Below, in pieces: positions 7,828-14,626 of a stretch of 23,412 bases of DNA (positions are counted from its first letter, which is position 1; every line of letters begins with the position of its first letter). The stretch spans positions 1 to 23,412 of the forward strand of contig CAMLGR010000071.1 of NCBI GenBank assembly GCA_946479615.1, given 5' to 3'. The stretch is from an uncultured Bacteroidota bacterium (GTDB taxonomy: Bacteria; Bacteroidota; Bacteroidia; Chitinophagales; Chitinophagaceae). The notes under the pieces were generated by a model that was not told the DNA's origin, made no database searches, and was given only the letters and a program-made list of their open reading frames with translations. Both the position numbers and the translations under genes were made by a program.

Positions 7828-8469
7828 ATGTTCAAACCCCGGATCCTGCTGATCCTGTTCCTGCTTGTCTTAACCTCAGCCTGGCTATCCACGCTTGGTG
7901 TATGGAAAAAGCAGCTGTCGCATCATGCAGCCGGTCATCCCAAACAATATACACCCGCTGCCTCCTCTGTTGAAAAACTACAAACAAAAGCTACGGAAGC
8001 AAAGACATTTGCCTTGAGGCAGGGTTATAACACTTCCATTTGTTTCCTGGTGGATATGAGTATTCCTTCGGGGCAGAACCGCTTTTTTGTATACGATATG
8101 CAAAAGGATAGTATTAAAAACAGGGGCCTTGTCACCCATGGGCGCTGCAATGAAAACTGGCTGGAAGGCAGGAAATATGGAAATACAGTAGGCTGTGGTT
8201 GTACTTCATTGGGAAAATATAAAGTGGGATATTCTTATACCGGGCGGTTCGGACTGGCTTTTAAATTATATGGATTGGACAAGACCAATAACAAAGCCTT
8301 CGATCGTTTTGTGGTGCTGCATTCGCATTCCTGTGTGCCTGCCGCGGAAGTAAAAGATGAGATCTGCCAGAGTGATGGCTGTCCTACGGTTGCGCCCGGC
8401 TTTCTCCAGTACTTACAACCTGTGATCAATATGTCGAAGAAACCGGTGTTGTTGTGGATCTACGAGTGA
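7828..8469 (+). CDS. Murein L,D-transpeptidase catalytic domain family protein (YkuD_2)
   Basis: A 213-residue exported or membrane-tethered protein predicted to act on peptidoglycan cross-links in the periplasm. An N-terminal hydrophobic helix at residues 5-22 is a signal anchor or signal peptide. The catalytic region is typical of the YkuD_2 subfamily: GCGCTSLGKYKVG at 122-134, GRFGLAFKLYGLD at 139-151, then VVLHSHSC at 162-169 (candidate catalytic histidines H165 and H167) and QSDGCPTVAP at 181-190, with C185 as the expected nucleophile. There is a 221-bp AT-rich gap upstream with no clear TAnnTTTG box. A 17-bp perfect inverted repeat lies 20 bp after the stop and separates it from the convergent osmC. 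The family call is strong; whether it makes cross-links, attaches proteins or trims peptides cannot be read from sequence. Confidence 0.88.
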   Translation: MFKPRILLILFLLVLTSAWLSTLGVWKKQLSHHAAGHPKQYTPAASSVEKLQTKATEAKTFALRQGYNTSICFLVDMSIPSGQNRFFVYDMQKDSIKNRGLVTHGRCNENWLEGRKYGNTVGCGCTSLGKYKVGYSYTGRFGLAFKLYGLDKTNNKAFDRFVVLHSHSCVPAAEVKDEICQSDGCPTVAPGFLQYLQPVINMSKKPVLLWIYE

Positions 8470-8489
8470 GGGGAGATTCGATTTTGAAA

Positions 8490-8533
8490 TTTTGGAATTG
8501 GGAAATTCAATTCGTTATTTCCCAATTCCAAAA
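8490..8533. terminator. Bidirectional hairpin terminator between convergent genes
   Basis: Arms 8490-8506 and 8517-8533 (TTTTGGAATTGGGAAAT and its complement) are perfect over 17 bp around a 10-nt loop. The stem is AT-rich and its ends are T/A runs, so it can serve the L,D-transpeptidase gene rightward and osmC leftward. Confidence 0.7.
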
Positions 8534-8538
8534 ATGTA

Positions 8539-8949
8539 TTAAACCAGTGCAGCTTCCATCGTAATATTCGTGTTCAGCAATTTGCTGATGGGACAGTTGG
8601 CCTTTGCATCCGCGGCTATTTCGCTGAACTTAGCCGCATCGAGACCCGGTACTTTCGCTTTTACTTCCAGGTGACTTTCGGTGATAGCGCCGTTATCGAG
8701 TGTGATCGTACATTTTGTATCGATGTTATCGGCTGTAAAACCTGCTGCATTCAATACAAAGCTGAGTTTCATAGTAAAGCAACCGGCATGTGCCGCTGCT
8801 ACCAATTCTTCAGGATTTGTTCCCACACCTTCTTCAAAACGGCTTTTATAAGAGTATTGTGTATCTTTTAAAACACCCGATTGTGTTGTATTAGTACCTG
8901 TACCTTCTTTTCCGGTTCCTTTCCAGTTTGCAGTAGCATAACGTTTCAT
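8539..8949 (-). CDS. OsmC/Ohr-family peroxiredoxin
   Basis: A 136-residue thiol peroxidase predicted to reduce organic hydroperoxides in the cytosol. The two conserved redox cysteines are present: C57 in AAAHAGCFTMKLS and C119 in AKANCPISKLL, with the usual spacing of about 60 residues. The N-terminus MKRYATANWKGTGKEGTG is typical of the OsmC branch rather than Ohr. The open frame continues upstream past 8949 but only through scpA sequence, so the ATG at 8949 is the sensible start. It begins 16 bp after the scpA stop on the same strand and is probably co-transcribed, though the functions are unrelated. Confidence 0.92.
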   Translation of the reverse strand: MKRYATANWKGTGKEGTGTNTTQSGVLKDTQYSYKSRFEEGVGTNPEELVAAAHAGCFTMKLSFVLNAAGFTADNIDTKCTITLDNGAITESHLEVKAKVPGLDAAKFSEIAADAKANCPISKLLNTNITMEAALV

Positions 8950-8965
8950 GATATAAATTTTAAGA

Positions 8966-9757
8966 TTATTGGGGTTGATTTTCTTCGTCCAGTTCAGCCA
9001 GCCTGTTCTCCGGCTCATTATATTCAATGATAAAATTATTCTTGCCCTCGCCGATCACGATCTTCATGAATTTCTGCTGTACGAGTTCAAGCAAAGAGAG
9101 AAACAGGAAGATGGCATGTACACGGTTTTCGGCCTGTTCAAATATCCTTTCAAAAGACAGGGTTTTATTTTGCTGCGCCTGTGATAACATATGGTCGCGG
9201 CTTTTTTCCATGCTATAATCGTAACGGTTAACCGTATGTACCGGTTTATTGTTGCGGTCATGCAATTTCTGCATCACCTTTTCAAAGGCTTTCATCAATC
9301 GGAACATGGTCACCTGTTGTATTTCGGTGCCTTCACCGGCTTCTTCGCCGATCTGTGATAATTCTTTCTGGATATTACCCCGTTTTACCATCAGCATACG
9401 GATCGCTTCCATTTCAGCCATCTGTGCCGAGGCTTCCTTGAATCGTTTATACTCGAGGATTTTATTGACAAGCTCTTCGCGGGGATCGATCTCGTTACCC
9501 TGTGCATCCAGTTCTTTACGTGGCAACAGCATTTTAGCCTTGATCCGCATCAGGGTGGAAATAAACAGGATAAACTCGCTCGATAATTCAATGTTCAGCG
9601 ATTCCTGGTCATGGATATACGTCAGGAAATCGTTGGTGATATTGGTAATAGGAATGTTGTATATGTCGAGTTCATCCCTTTCAATAAAAAATAAAAGAAG
9701 ATCAAAAGGGCCTTCGAATTGCGGTAATTTGATCTGGTACGATGTATTATTTGCCAC
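8966..9757 (-). CDS. scpA: Segregation and condensation protein A
   Basis: Kleisin subunit of the SMC-ScpA-ScpB condensin, acting on the nucleoid in chromosome compaction and segregation. At 263 residues the length is normal. The N-terminal YQIKLPQFEGPFDLLLFFIER (residues 7-27) is the conserved SMC-neck-binding segment. Acidic and helical linker sequence follows at 85-170, and the winged-helix C-terminus includes RVHAIFLFLSLLELVQQKF (around 212-230). The start is GTG at 9757: no ATG occurs in frame nearby, and relatives begin just before the QFEGPFDLLL motif. No scpB is present in this window. osmC follows 16 bp downstream. Confidence 0.95.
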   Translation of the reverse strand: MANNTSYQIKLPQFEGPFDLLLFFIERDELDIYNIPITNITNDFLTYIHDQESLNIELSSEFILFISTLMRIKAKMLLPRKELDAQGNEIDPREELVNKILEYKRFKEASAQMAEMEAIRMLMVKRGNIQKELSQIGEEAGEGTEIQQVTMFRLMKAFEKVMQKLHDRNNKPVHTVNRYDYSMEKSRDHMLSQAQQNKTLSFERIFEQAENRVHAIFLFLSLLELVQQKFMKIVIGEGKNNFIIEYNEPENRLAELDEENQPQ

Positions 9758-9784
9758 GGCGCTGTTTTGATAGAGAAAATAAAG

Positions 9785-9803
9785 GCCTGCTTTAAAAACA
9801 GGC
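9785..9803 (-). terminator. Small hairpin upstream of scpA, possible mscL terminator
   Basis: GCCTG (9785-9789) pairs with CAGGC (9799-9803), and the inner TTT/AAA can also pair. On the minus strand it is followed by CTTTATTTTCT, a semi-U tract. It would end transcripts coming from mscL before scpA begins. Confidence 0.45.
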
Positions 9804-9896
9804 TTGGCAAAAATAAGGGAAAATCGGTTGGGAGATGGCAGCGGCGAGGCTACAAAAGACGGTCCTTACAAACAAGTTATTGACCATCCTAAAACT

Positions 9897-9992
9897 CTAT
9901 GTGAAACCTATGTTCCTATGATCCTATGTGGTAAAAAAGCTGACTGGCGTAATCTTACCACATAGGATCATAGGAACATAGGTTTCACATAG
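9897..9992 (+). repeat. Palindromic intergenic element, copy 1 (perfect 38-bp arms)
   Basis: Arms 9897-9934 and 9955-9992 are exact reverse complements around a 20-nt loop that contains GCTGACTGGCGTAAT. Each arm holds four CTATG words spaced 8-11 bp apart. A second copy lies at 11471-11575 with the loop core reversed. The element starts 139 bp upstream of scpA and ends 4 bp after the mscL stop. No open reading frame or transposase is associated with it. Strand is arbitrary and defined by loop orientation. Confidence 0.92.
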
Positions 9993-9996
9993 GTAA

Positions 9997-10368
9997 TTAT
10001 TTTTTCAATGCATCCCTGATCTCGCGGAGTAGAATAATGTCTTCGGGAGTTGCCGGCGCCGGTGCTGCTGCTTCTTTTTTCTTCATACTGTTCATAGCTT
10101 TTACTACCAGGAAAAGGATAAAGGCGATGACGATAAATTTAATAACGGCAGAAATGAAATTACCATATTTCACCGCTCCCCAGGTTAATTGGTCAAGATT
10201 CTGGGCATTGATCGCTTTCAGGGCAGGGGTTAGTAGTAAGGGGGTCACCACATCGTCAACCAGTGATGAAACAATAGTGCCGAAAGCTGCGCCGATGACA
10301 ACGGCTACGGCCAGGTCTACTACATTACCTTTTAAAGCAAAGTCTTTAAATTCTTTAAGCATTCCCAT
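9997..10368 (-). CDS. mscL: Large-conductance mechanosensitive channel MscL
   Basis: Homo-oligomeric inner-membrane channel that opens under membrane tension to release solutes during hypo-osmotic shock. The 123 residues are typical. The amphipathic N-terminus MLKEFKDFALKGNVVDLAVAVV is characteristic. The pore helix TM1 spans about 15-42 (GNVVDLAVAVVIGAAFG, the gate region) and TM2 about 69-92 (GNFISAVIKFIVIAFILFL). The cytoplasmic end is an Ala/Pro-rich linker (AAAPAPATPEDI) and a helical bundle segment LLREIRDALKK. ppk2 lies 86 bp upstream on the same strand, so the two may be co-transcribed. A long palindromic element begins right after the stop codon. Confidence 0.96.
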   Translation of the reverse strand: MGMLKEFKDFALKGNVVDLAVAVVIGAAFGTIVSSLVDDVVTPLLLTPALKAINAQNLDQLTWGAVKYGNFISAVIKFIVIAFILFLVVKAMNSMKKKEAAAPAPATPEDIILLREIRDALKK

Positions 10369-10454
10369 AATGTTGATTTTAAGAGTGAAAGAAACTACAG
10401 GTAAGGTATGTTTTTTTCGTTTAATATAAATTCCTTCGTAAAAGCTGTGCAGAA

Positions 10455-11201
10455 TTATTTTTTAAGACCGGGAAACTGCATATCGAGGCTTTTCAGCAGG
10501 TCGCGCAATTGCTTCGCGATAAGATATTCCTTATACCAGTTCTGATCCGCCGGGATGATGGACCATTCGGGCTTATTGCATTTTTCAAAACATTCTTCAT
10601 ACATCTGCATATACAGGTCCCAAAGTTTGGCTTCTTCAAAATCATTCGCATTATATTTCCACATTTTGGCCGGGTCTTTTATCCGCTCCGCCAGTCTTTC
10701 CTGTTGTTCTTTTGGCGAAACGTGCAGGTAAAATTTCAGGATATGCGTATTGTTATGTTCCTGCAATAAGGATTCAAAATCATTGATGGCTTTGATCCTT
10801 TTTTTAGCCGTTGCATCATCACACCATTTATGAACGCGGGTGATCAGGATATCTTCATAATGCGAACGGTTGAATACCTGGATCATTCCTTTTAAGGGTG
10901 TATGCAGGTGTATTCTCCATAAAAAATCATGCGCCAGTTCTTCGGCAGTAGGCGCTTTGAAAGATTTTACTGATACACCCTGCGGGTTCATGTTTCCCAT
11001 CACATTGCGGATCACCCCGTCTTTACCACTCGCATCCATGCCCTGTATCACCACGAGTATGGAATGCTTATTCTCTGCATATAATAAATTCTGCAGATCA
11101 TCCAGTTCGGCAATGATCGCTGCTGTCTTTTCTTTTATCTCTTTTTTGTCCAGGTCTTTCGGAGCACGGGTATCTGTTTTGCTGAGTTTGATCGCTGCCA
11201 T
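10455..11201 (-). CDS. ppk2: Polyphosphate kinase 2 family nucleotide phosphotransferase
   Basis: Soluble enzyme that transfers phosphate between inorganic polyphosphate and nucleotides (AMP, ADP or NDP, depending on class). Its 248 residues fit a one-domain PPK2. Walker A is GMDASGKDG at 54-62 and is followed by NPQGVSVKSFKAPTAEEL at 72-89. The stretch HDFLWRIHLHTP at 91-102 and VFNRSHYEDILITRVH at 109-124 carry the lid and Walker-B-like signatures. The order and wording resemble the class III (PPK2-III/TIGR03709-like) group, but the exact substrate cannot be fixed by eye. It lies upstream of mscL on the same strand. Confidence 0.93.
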   Translation of the reverse strand: MAAIKLSKTDTRAPKDLDKKEIKEKTAAIIAELDDLQNLLYAENKHSILVVIQGMDASGKDGVIRNVMGNMNPQGVSVKSFKAPTAEELAHDFLWRIHLHTPLKGMIQVFNRSHYEDILITRVHKWCDDATAKKRIKAINDFESLLQEHNNTHILKFYLHVSPKEQQERLAERIKDPAKMWKYNANDFEEAKLWDLYMQMYEECFEKCNKPEWSIIPADQNWYKEYLIAKQLRDLLKSLDMQFPGLKK

Positions 11202-11607
11202 ATCGGGGGGTTATGATGCACAATTTAAAGAAAAAATATCCCAGGCATTAGTTAACAGCCAGCCCGCCGGCTATCACCCGGGAAATGGTTAGGTCTTGTC
11301 CGGGCCGGACCAAGGGAGGACCCGGAGAAGAGGTGAAGCAGTCACGATCATAACAGACATTGTACTCTCATTGTGTACGGATTGAACCCGGATTGATGTC
11401 TGGTGAAGGTCAGGACGGAACAGGCGTTTTTGCGTTGTGCATGAAACGATCTTTTTGGAAGACCGCTTAGAACTCTATGTGAAACCTATGTTCCTATGAT
11501 CCTATGTGGTGAAAATTACGCCAGTCAGCTTTTTTACCACATAGGATCATAGGAACATAGGTTTCACATAGAGTTGTTGTTTTCCCGATCTTCGCGCTTC
11601 AATTTTT
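11202..11607. other. 406-bp divergent intergenic region without a gene
   Basis: Between ppk2 (leftward) and the EamA transporter (rightward). The part from 11250 to 11440 is noticeably richer in G and C than other gaps and contains a tight hairpin GTCCGG-G-CCGGAC near 11300. All frames are broken by stops and none gives a recognisable protein. The right part is occupied by the palindromic element at 11471-11575. No clear TAnnTTTG box precedes the transporter gene. Confidence 0.55.
11471..11575 (-). repeat. Palindromic intergenic element, copy 2, inverted (perfect 40-bp arms)
   Basis: Arms 11471-11510 and 11536-11575 are exact reverse complements around a 25-nt loop that contains ATTACGCCAGTCAGC, the reverse complement of the loop core of copy 1 at 9897-9992. 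The inner 37-38 bp of each arm are identical between copies; here the arms are 2 bp longer at the outer end (AACTC/GAGTT). It ends 32 bp before the start of the EamA transporter gene. Confidence 0.92.
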
Positions 11608-12495
11608 ATGAGCAACAGGTTTATCAGCTGGTCCATCTTTATACTGCTCTGCCTGATCTGGGGCAGTTCATTTATTTTAATGAAGATTGGTAAGGAAGCC
11701 CTGTCTTCTTACCAGATCGCTGCCATGCGCATTTTTTCTGCGGGTGTTATTTTTATTCCTGTTGCTGTTTTTCATCTGCGTAAGCTGTCGCGCAAAAAGA
11801 TCATTATTATCATCATCGCCGGTTTTTTTGGCAACCTGTTGCCAGCCTTTCTTTTTTCAGAAGCGGTTTCGCGGATGGATAATAGTTCGCTGGTAGGCAT
11901 TCTGAATTCCCTCACTCCTATTGCAGTGTTGTGTATCGGCGCTTTGTTTTTCAGGGACCGGATACCTGCCCGGAAGATAACAGGCGTATTGATAGGATTT
12001 GCCGGTCTCTGCCTGTTGACCTTCACCCAGCAGAATGTAAGCCTGACCAATCTTGGGTATGCTTCCCTGGTGCTGCTGGCAACTATTTCCTATGGATTAA
12101 ACGTGAATATCGTCAGTCATTATCTCGGTAATGTTACACCCGTGCAAACAACTGCGATCTCACTGGCTTTTATGGCTATCCCTTCTGCATTTATTTTATA
12201 CTATAGCGGGTTCCTTCAACTCGATTTCAGCGATACCAGCCTGCAATGGTCAGTACTGGCAACGGTAATGCTGGGTATTGTAGGCAGTTCCATCGCCACC
12301 GTATTGTTTTATATGCTTGTTCAGCGCGGCGGTGGCCTTTTTGCATCACTGGTCACGTATGGAATACCTTTTGTAGCCGTTCTCTGGGGATTGGTGTATC
12401 ACGAACCGGTCACCCTGAAAGAGATCGGTTGCCTGCTGATCATATTACTGGGAGTATACCTGGCGAACATGCAGCCACGGCCGGGTAAGAAGTAA
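11608..12495 (+). CDS. EamA-family (DMT superfamily) transporter
   Basis: Inner-membrane permease of the drug/metabolite transporter superfamily, 295 residues and about ten predicted helices arranged as two EamA repeats. The first repeat starts with ILLCLIWGSSFILMKIG at 12-28, the usual W-G-S-[ST]-F entry, and continues to about 140. The second spans about 150-288 and ends LLIILLGVYLANMQPR. Short charged loops (RKLSRKK at 58-64, FRDRIPARK near 115-123) fit the positive-inside pattern. The substrate cannot be inferred; members export amino acids, metabolites or drugs. It is monocistronic, and its upstream region contains copy 2 of the palindromic element. A small hairpin follows the stop codon, beyond which lies the convergent frr. 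Confidence 0.9.
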   Translation: MSNRFISWSIFILLCLIWGSSFILMKIGKEALSSYQIAAMRIFSAGVIFIPVAVFHLRKLSRKKIIIIIIAGFFGNLLPAFLFSEAVSRMDNSSLVGILNSLTPIAVLCIGALFFRDRIPARKITGVLIGFAGLCLLTFTQQNVSLTNLGYASLVLLATISYGLNVNIVSHYLGNVTPVQTTAISLAFMAIPSAFILYYSGFLQLDFSDTSLQWSVLATVMLGIVGSSIATVLFYMLVQRGGGLFASLVTYGIPFVAVLWGLVYHEPVTLKEIGCLLIILLGVYLANMQPRPGKK

Positions 12496-12510
12496 TGTCA
12501 GCTTCTGACA
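12496..12510. terminator. Short hairpin after the EamA gene
   Basis: TGTCAG-CTT-CTGACA gives a 6-bp stem with a 3-nt loop directly at the transporter stop codon. The following sequence is AT-rich but lacks a strong T run, so terminator strength is doubtful. Confidence 0.4.
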
Positions 12511-12538
12511 ACGAATTATAATTTACCGGGAGATTTTT

Positions 12539-13102
12539 TCAGACCGCCATGATCTCTTTTTCCTTGGAAGCTAAATGCTTTTCGACGGTAGAGATGAATT
12601 TATCGGTCACCTGCTGCACTTCTGCTTCTGCATCTTTTGCGGCATCTTCACTCAGGCCGTTTTTCTGAAGTTTTTTAATGCCTTCAATAGCATCGCGGCG
12701 GATATTGCGGATCGCCACTTTTGAGTTCTCGCCTTCACCCTGGCATTTTTTTACCAGTTCTCTTCTTCTTTCTTCGGTAAGTGGCGGAAGGAAAATGCGG
12801 ATAATGCTGCCATCATTCTGAGGTGTGACACCGATATTGGCGGCAATGATGGACCGCTCGATCGGTTGCAGCATATTCTTTTCCCAGGGCTGAATACTTA
12901 GCGTACGGGCGTCCATGACACTGATATTAGCGACCTGGTTGATGGGCATGGGTGATCCATAATAATCCACAACCAATCCATCCAGCATTTGCGGGTTGGC
13001 CTTACCGGCCCTGATCTTGATCAGTTCAGCTTCAAGGTGACTGATCGCCTTTTTCATTTGTTCGTCAGTTCCTGCAATAATGCTTAAAGTATCTTCTGCC
13101 AT
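12539..13102 (-). CDS. frr: Ribosome recycling factor
   Basis: Works with EF-G to split post-termination ribosomes. The 187 residues from the ATG at 13102 match the usual 185-187. Recognisable stretches are AISHLEAELIKIRAGKANPQ near 18-37, the conserved VDYYGSPMPINQVANISV near 44-61 and the IRIFLPPLTEERRRELVKK run around 105-123, giving the expected three-helix bundle plus beta/alpha/beta domain. An in-frame TTG or other start further upstream is disfavoured because a TAGCTTTG promoter box lies at 13145-13152. Unlike many bacteria, pyrH is not upstream: the neighbour is a glycosyl-phosphate transferase. Confidence 0.97.
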   Translation of the reverse strand: MAEDTLSIIAGTDEQMKKAISHLEAELIKIRAGKANPQMLDGLVVDYYGSPMPINQVANISVMDARTLSIQPWEKNMLQPIERSIIAANIGVTPQNDGSIIRIFLPPLTEERRRELVKKCQGEGENSKVAIRNIRRDAIEGIKKLQKNGLSEDAAKDAEAEVQQVTDKFISTVEKHLASKEKEIMAV

Positions 13103-13144
13103 AAACGTTTTTGTTTTCTTATTCTTTCCGAAAAAAGATGTTGG

Positions 13145-13152
13145 CAAAGCTA
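13145..13152 (-). promoter_or_regulatory. Candidate -7 box for frr
   Basis: TAGCTTTG on the minus strand, an exact TAnnTTTG and the same 8-mer seen upstream of the histidine kinase gene. It is 43 bp upstream of the ATG. It argues that the open frame extending to 13147 is not translated. Confidence 0.55.
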
Positions 13153-13171
13153 ATTAAAAAAGATCAGTCGG

Positions 13172-13263
13172 CAGTTGGCAGCCGGCATCAACAGTCTTTT
13201 GACAGCAATAATCTTTTCTTAAAAAAAGAATATTCTTTAGTAGTATAAATGGGCTGCCGGCTG
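13172..13263. repeat. Imperfect intergenic inverted repeat between the GT4 transferase and frr
   Basis: CAGTTGGCAGCC at 13172-13183 pairs with GGCTGCCGGCTG at 13252-13263 (10 of 12). The interior contains a smaller TTCTT/AAGAA hairpin. It sits directly after the transferase stop and before the frr promoter, which suits a terminator or insulator role. Confidence 0.5.
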
Positions 13264-14397
13264 TTAAGATTGATCAGCCGTAGCCGCTTCTGCTGTCAGC
13301 GTAACTACTTTGGAAGGAGTTTTTAATTCTGTAGCCCCATTCATCCGCTTGGCAATAACCATTGTGCGTTTTGGACGGCGGTAGTACAGCATTCCAAAAC
13401 CGGAAAAAGCCAGTGCCAGCATCACCAGGATCAGGTTGGTAGAACCTAATGATTTACCAAGATAAGCCAGGATAACAAAGCTGACATTCAGCCCTACACA
13501 TACCAGTGTAACGGCAGAATGACCCAGGCCCCAGTTGAGCAGGAGGTGATGAATGTGATTTTTATCGGGCGTAAAAGGTGAGCGCCCGTTGAAGATGCGG
13601 ATAGCGAAAACACGAAGTGTATCCAGCAAAGGAATGATCAAAATAGAGAACCCGACAGCTACTGCAGATGGCACAGGGATCGCCACAGCCGGATCATTGG
13701 CTACATTGATGAATTTGATCACGAGTATCGCATTGACCAATCCTATCATCAGCGATCCCGAATCGCCCATGAATATTTTCGCCGGGTGATGATTAAAGAT
13801 CAGGAAAGCGGCCAGGCTGCCCGTCAATGCATAAGCGAGCAATGCATAGGCCTGGTATCCGTTTATAAAGAAATAAGTGCCGAAGATGATCATGGTGAGC
13901 ATGCCTAAACTGGCTGCCAGTCCATCGATACCATCGATCAGATTGAATGAATTGATAACAACGATAATGGTGAGATAAGATAATGCAAGTGCAAAGCCTT
14001 CGGGTAATTGATAAAATCCGAACAACCCATACATGCTGTCGAGGCGGATGCCACCCAAATGAATAAGAATGGAAGCGGCCACCATTTGCCCGATGAATTT
14101 TTTGCTGGCAGATAATACAACAAGATCATCTTTTAATCCTAAAAAAAAGATAACAAGTGCTGCTGCAAAAAAGTATTGAAATTCAGGATTGAAATATCCT
14201 TGTATCGATAATAAAGAAGCGAGTAAAAAACCGCCAAAGATCCCTACGCCACCTAATGAAGCGACGGCATGCGTATGTACTTTTCTTTCATCAGGAACGT
14301 CGTAGAGCTTTTTCTGTTCTGCGATTTGCAGTACAACAGGTATTGCAAGGAAAGATATAATGAAAGAAACGGAGGCTGTTAACAATACATCAAGCAT
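13264..14397 (-). CDS. MraY/WecA-like undecaprenyl-phosphate sugar-1-phosphate transferase (GT4)
   Basis: Polytopic inner-membrane enzyme that loads a sugar-1-phosphate from a UDP-sugar onto undecaprenyl phosphate, starting a surface polysaccharide. It has 377 residues with about ten to eleven hydrophobic helices. The family motifs are in order: GGVGIFGGFLL at 49-59, LKDD at 88-91 (D90, D91), NLIDGIDGL at 152-160, HHPAKIFMGDSGS at 203-215 and HIHH at 281-284. The HIHH motif and substrate loop match the WecA/TagO branch more than MraY. Start chosen at ATG 14397; the TTG immediately upstream at 14400 is in frame but less likely. A TATTTTTG box lies 20 bp upstream. Donor sugar is not determinable here, and no polysaccharide gene cluster surrounds it. 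Confidence 0.93.
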   Translation of the reverse strand: MLDVLLTASVSFIISFLAIPVVLQIAEQKKLYDVPDERKVHTHAVASLGGVGIFGGFLLASLLSIQGYFNPEFQYFFAAALVIFFLGLKDDLVVLSASKKFIGQMVAASILIHLGGIRLDSMYGLFGFYQLPEGFALALSYLTIIVVINSFNLIDGIDGLAASLGMLTMIIFGTYFFINGYQAYALLAYALTGSLAAFLIFNHHPAKIFMGDSGSLMIGLVNAILVIKFINVANDPAVAIPVPSAVAVGFSILIIPLLDTLRVFAIRIFNGRSPFTPDKNHIHHLLLNWGLGHSAVTLVCVGLNVSFVILAYLGKSLGSTNLILVMLALAFSGFGMLYYRRPKRTMVIAKRMNGATELKTPSKVVTLTAEAATADQS

Positions 14398-14416
14398 CAA
14401 ACAGGGATTTACGGTA

Positions 14417-14424
14417 CAAAAATA
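14417..14424 (-). promoter_or_regulatory. Candidate -7 box for the GT4 transferase
   Basis: TATTTTTG on the minus strand, an exact TAnnTTTG, 20 bp upstream of the ATG at 14397. No clear -33 element. Confidence 0.55.
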
Positions 14425-14556
14425 GGTCTTAACCTTTTTATCTTACACGGGGTATTAATTATTTAATACGCTTAGATATCTAACTTTCAATCCAAATAAC
14501 AAGCCTGATCGTTACAGATTAAATATCAAAGTTGATTTTTTTTGCGAAAAAGATCG

Positions 14557-14564
14557 CATTTTTG
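14557..14564 (+). promoter_or_regulatory. Possible -7 box for the transketolase subunit gene
   Basis: CATTTTTG differs from TAnnTTTG only at the first base, and a TTG lies at 14532-14534, 22 bp upstream. It would give a leader of about 55 nt. Confidence 0.35.
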
Positions 14565-14626
14565 CCGGGTCTCTCACAGTTTTGAGGCAACAAGATACAA
14601 AAAGTTTAAAAAGTACCTAAATTTTT

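Noticed and set aside
9249..9770. 173-codon open frame on the plus strand
   Set aside because: Lies antisense to scpA, and its product shows no family signature, only low-complexity Ser/Ile/Arg; a shadow of the real gene.
9897..9992. CRISPR array because of repeated CTATG words
   Set aside because: Repeat units are only 5-8 bp with 8-11 bp spacing and form a palindrome; no 24-40-bp direct repeats, spacers or cas genes.
11202..11460. A structured RNA or tRNA in the GC-richer gap upstream of the EamA gene
   Set aside because: Local hairpins such as GTCCGG-G-CCGGAC occur, but no cloverleaf, CCA-type end or known riboswitch core could be drawn.
9897..11575. Composite insertion sequence bounded by the two palindromic elements
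   Set aside because: The enclosed genes are complete ppk2 and mscL and there is no transposase or target duplication visible; the elements are better read as separate copies of a non-coding repeat.
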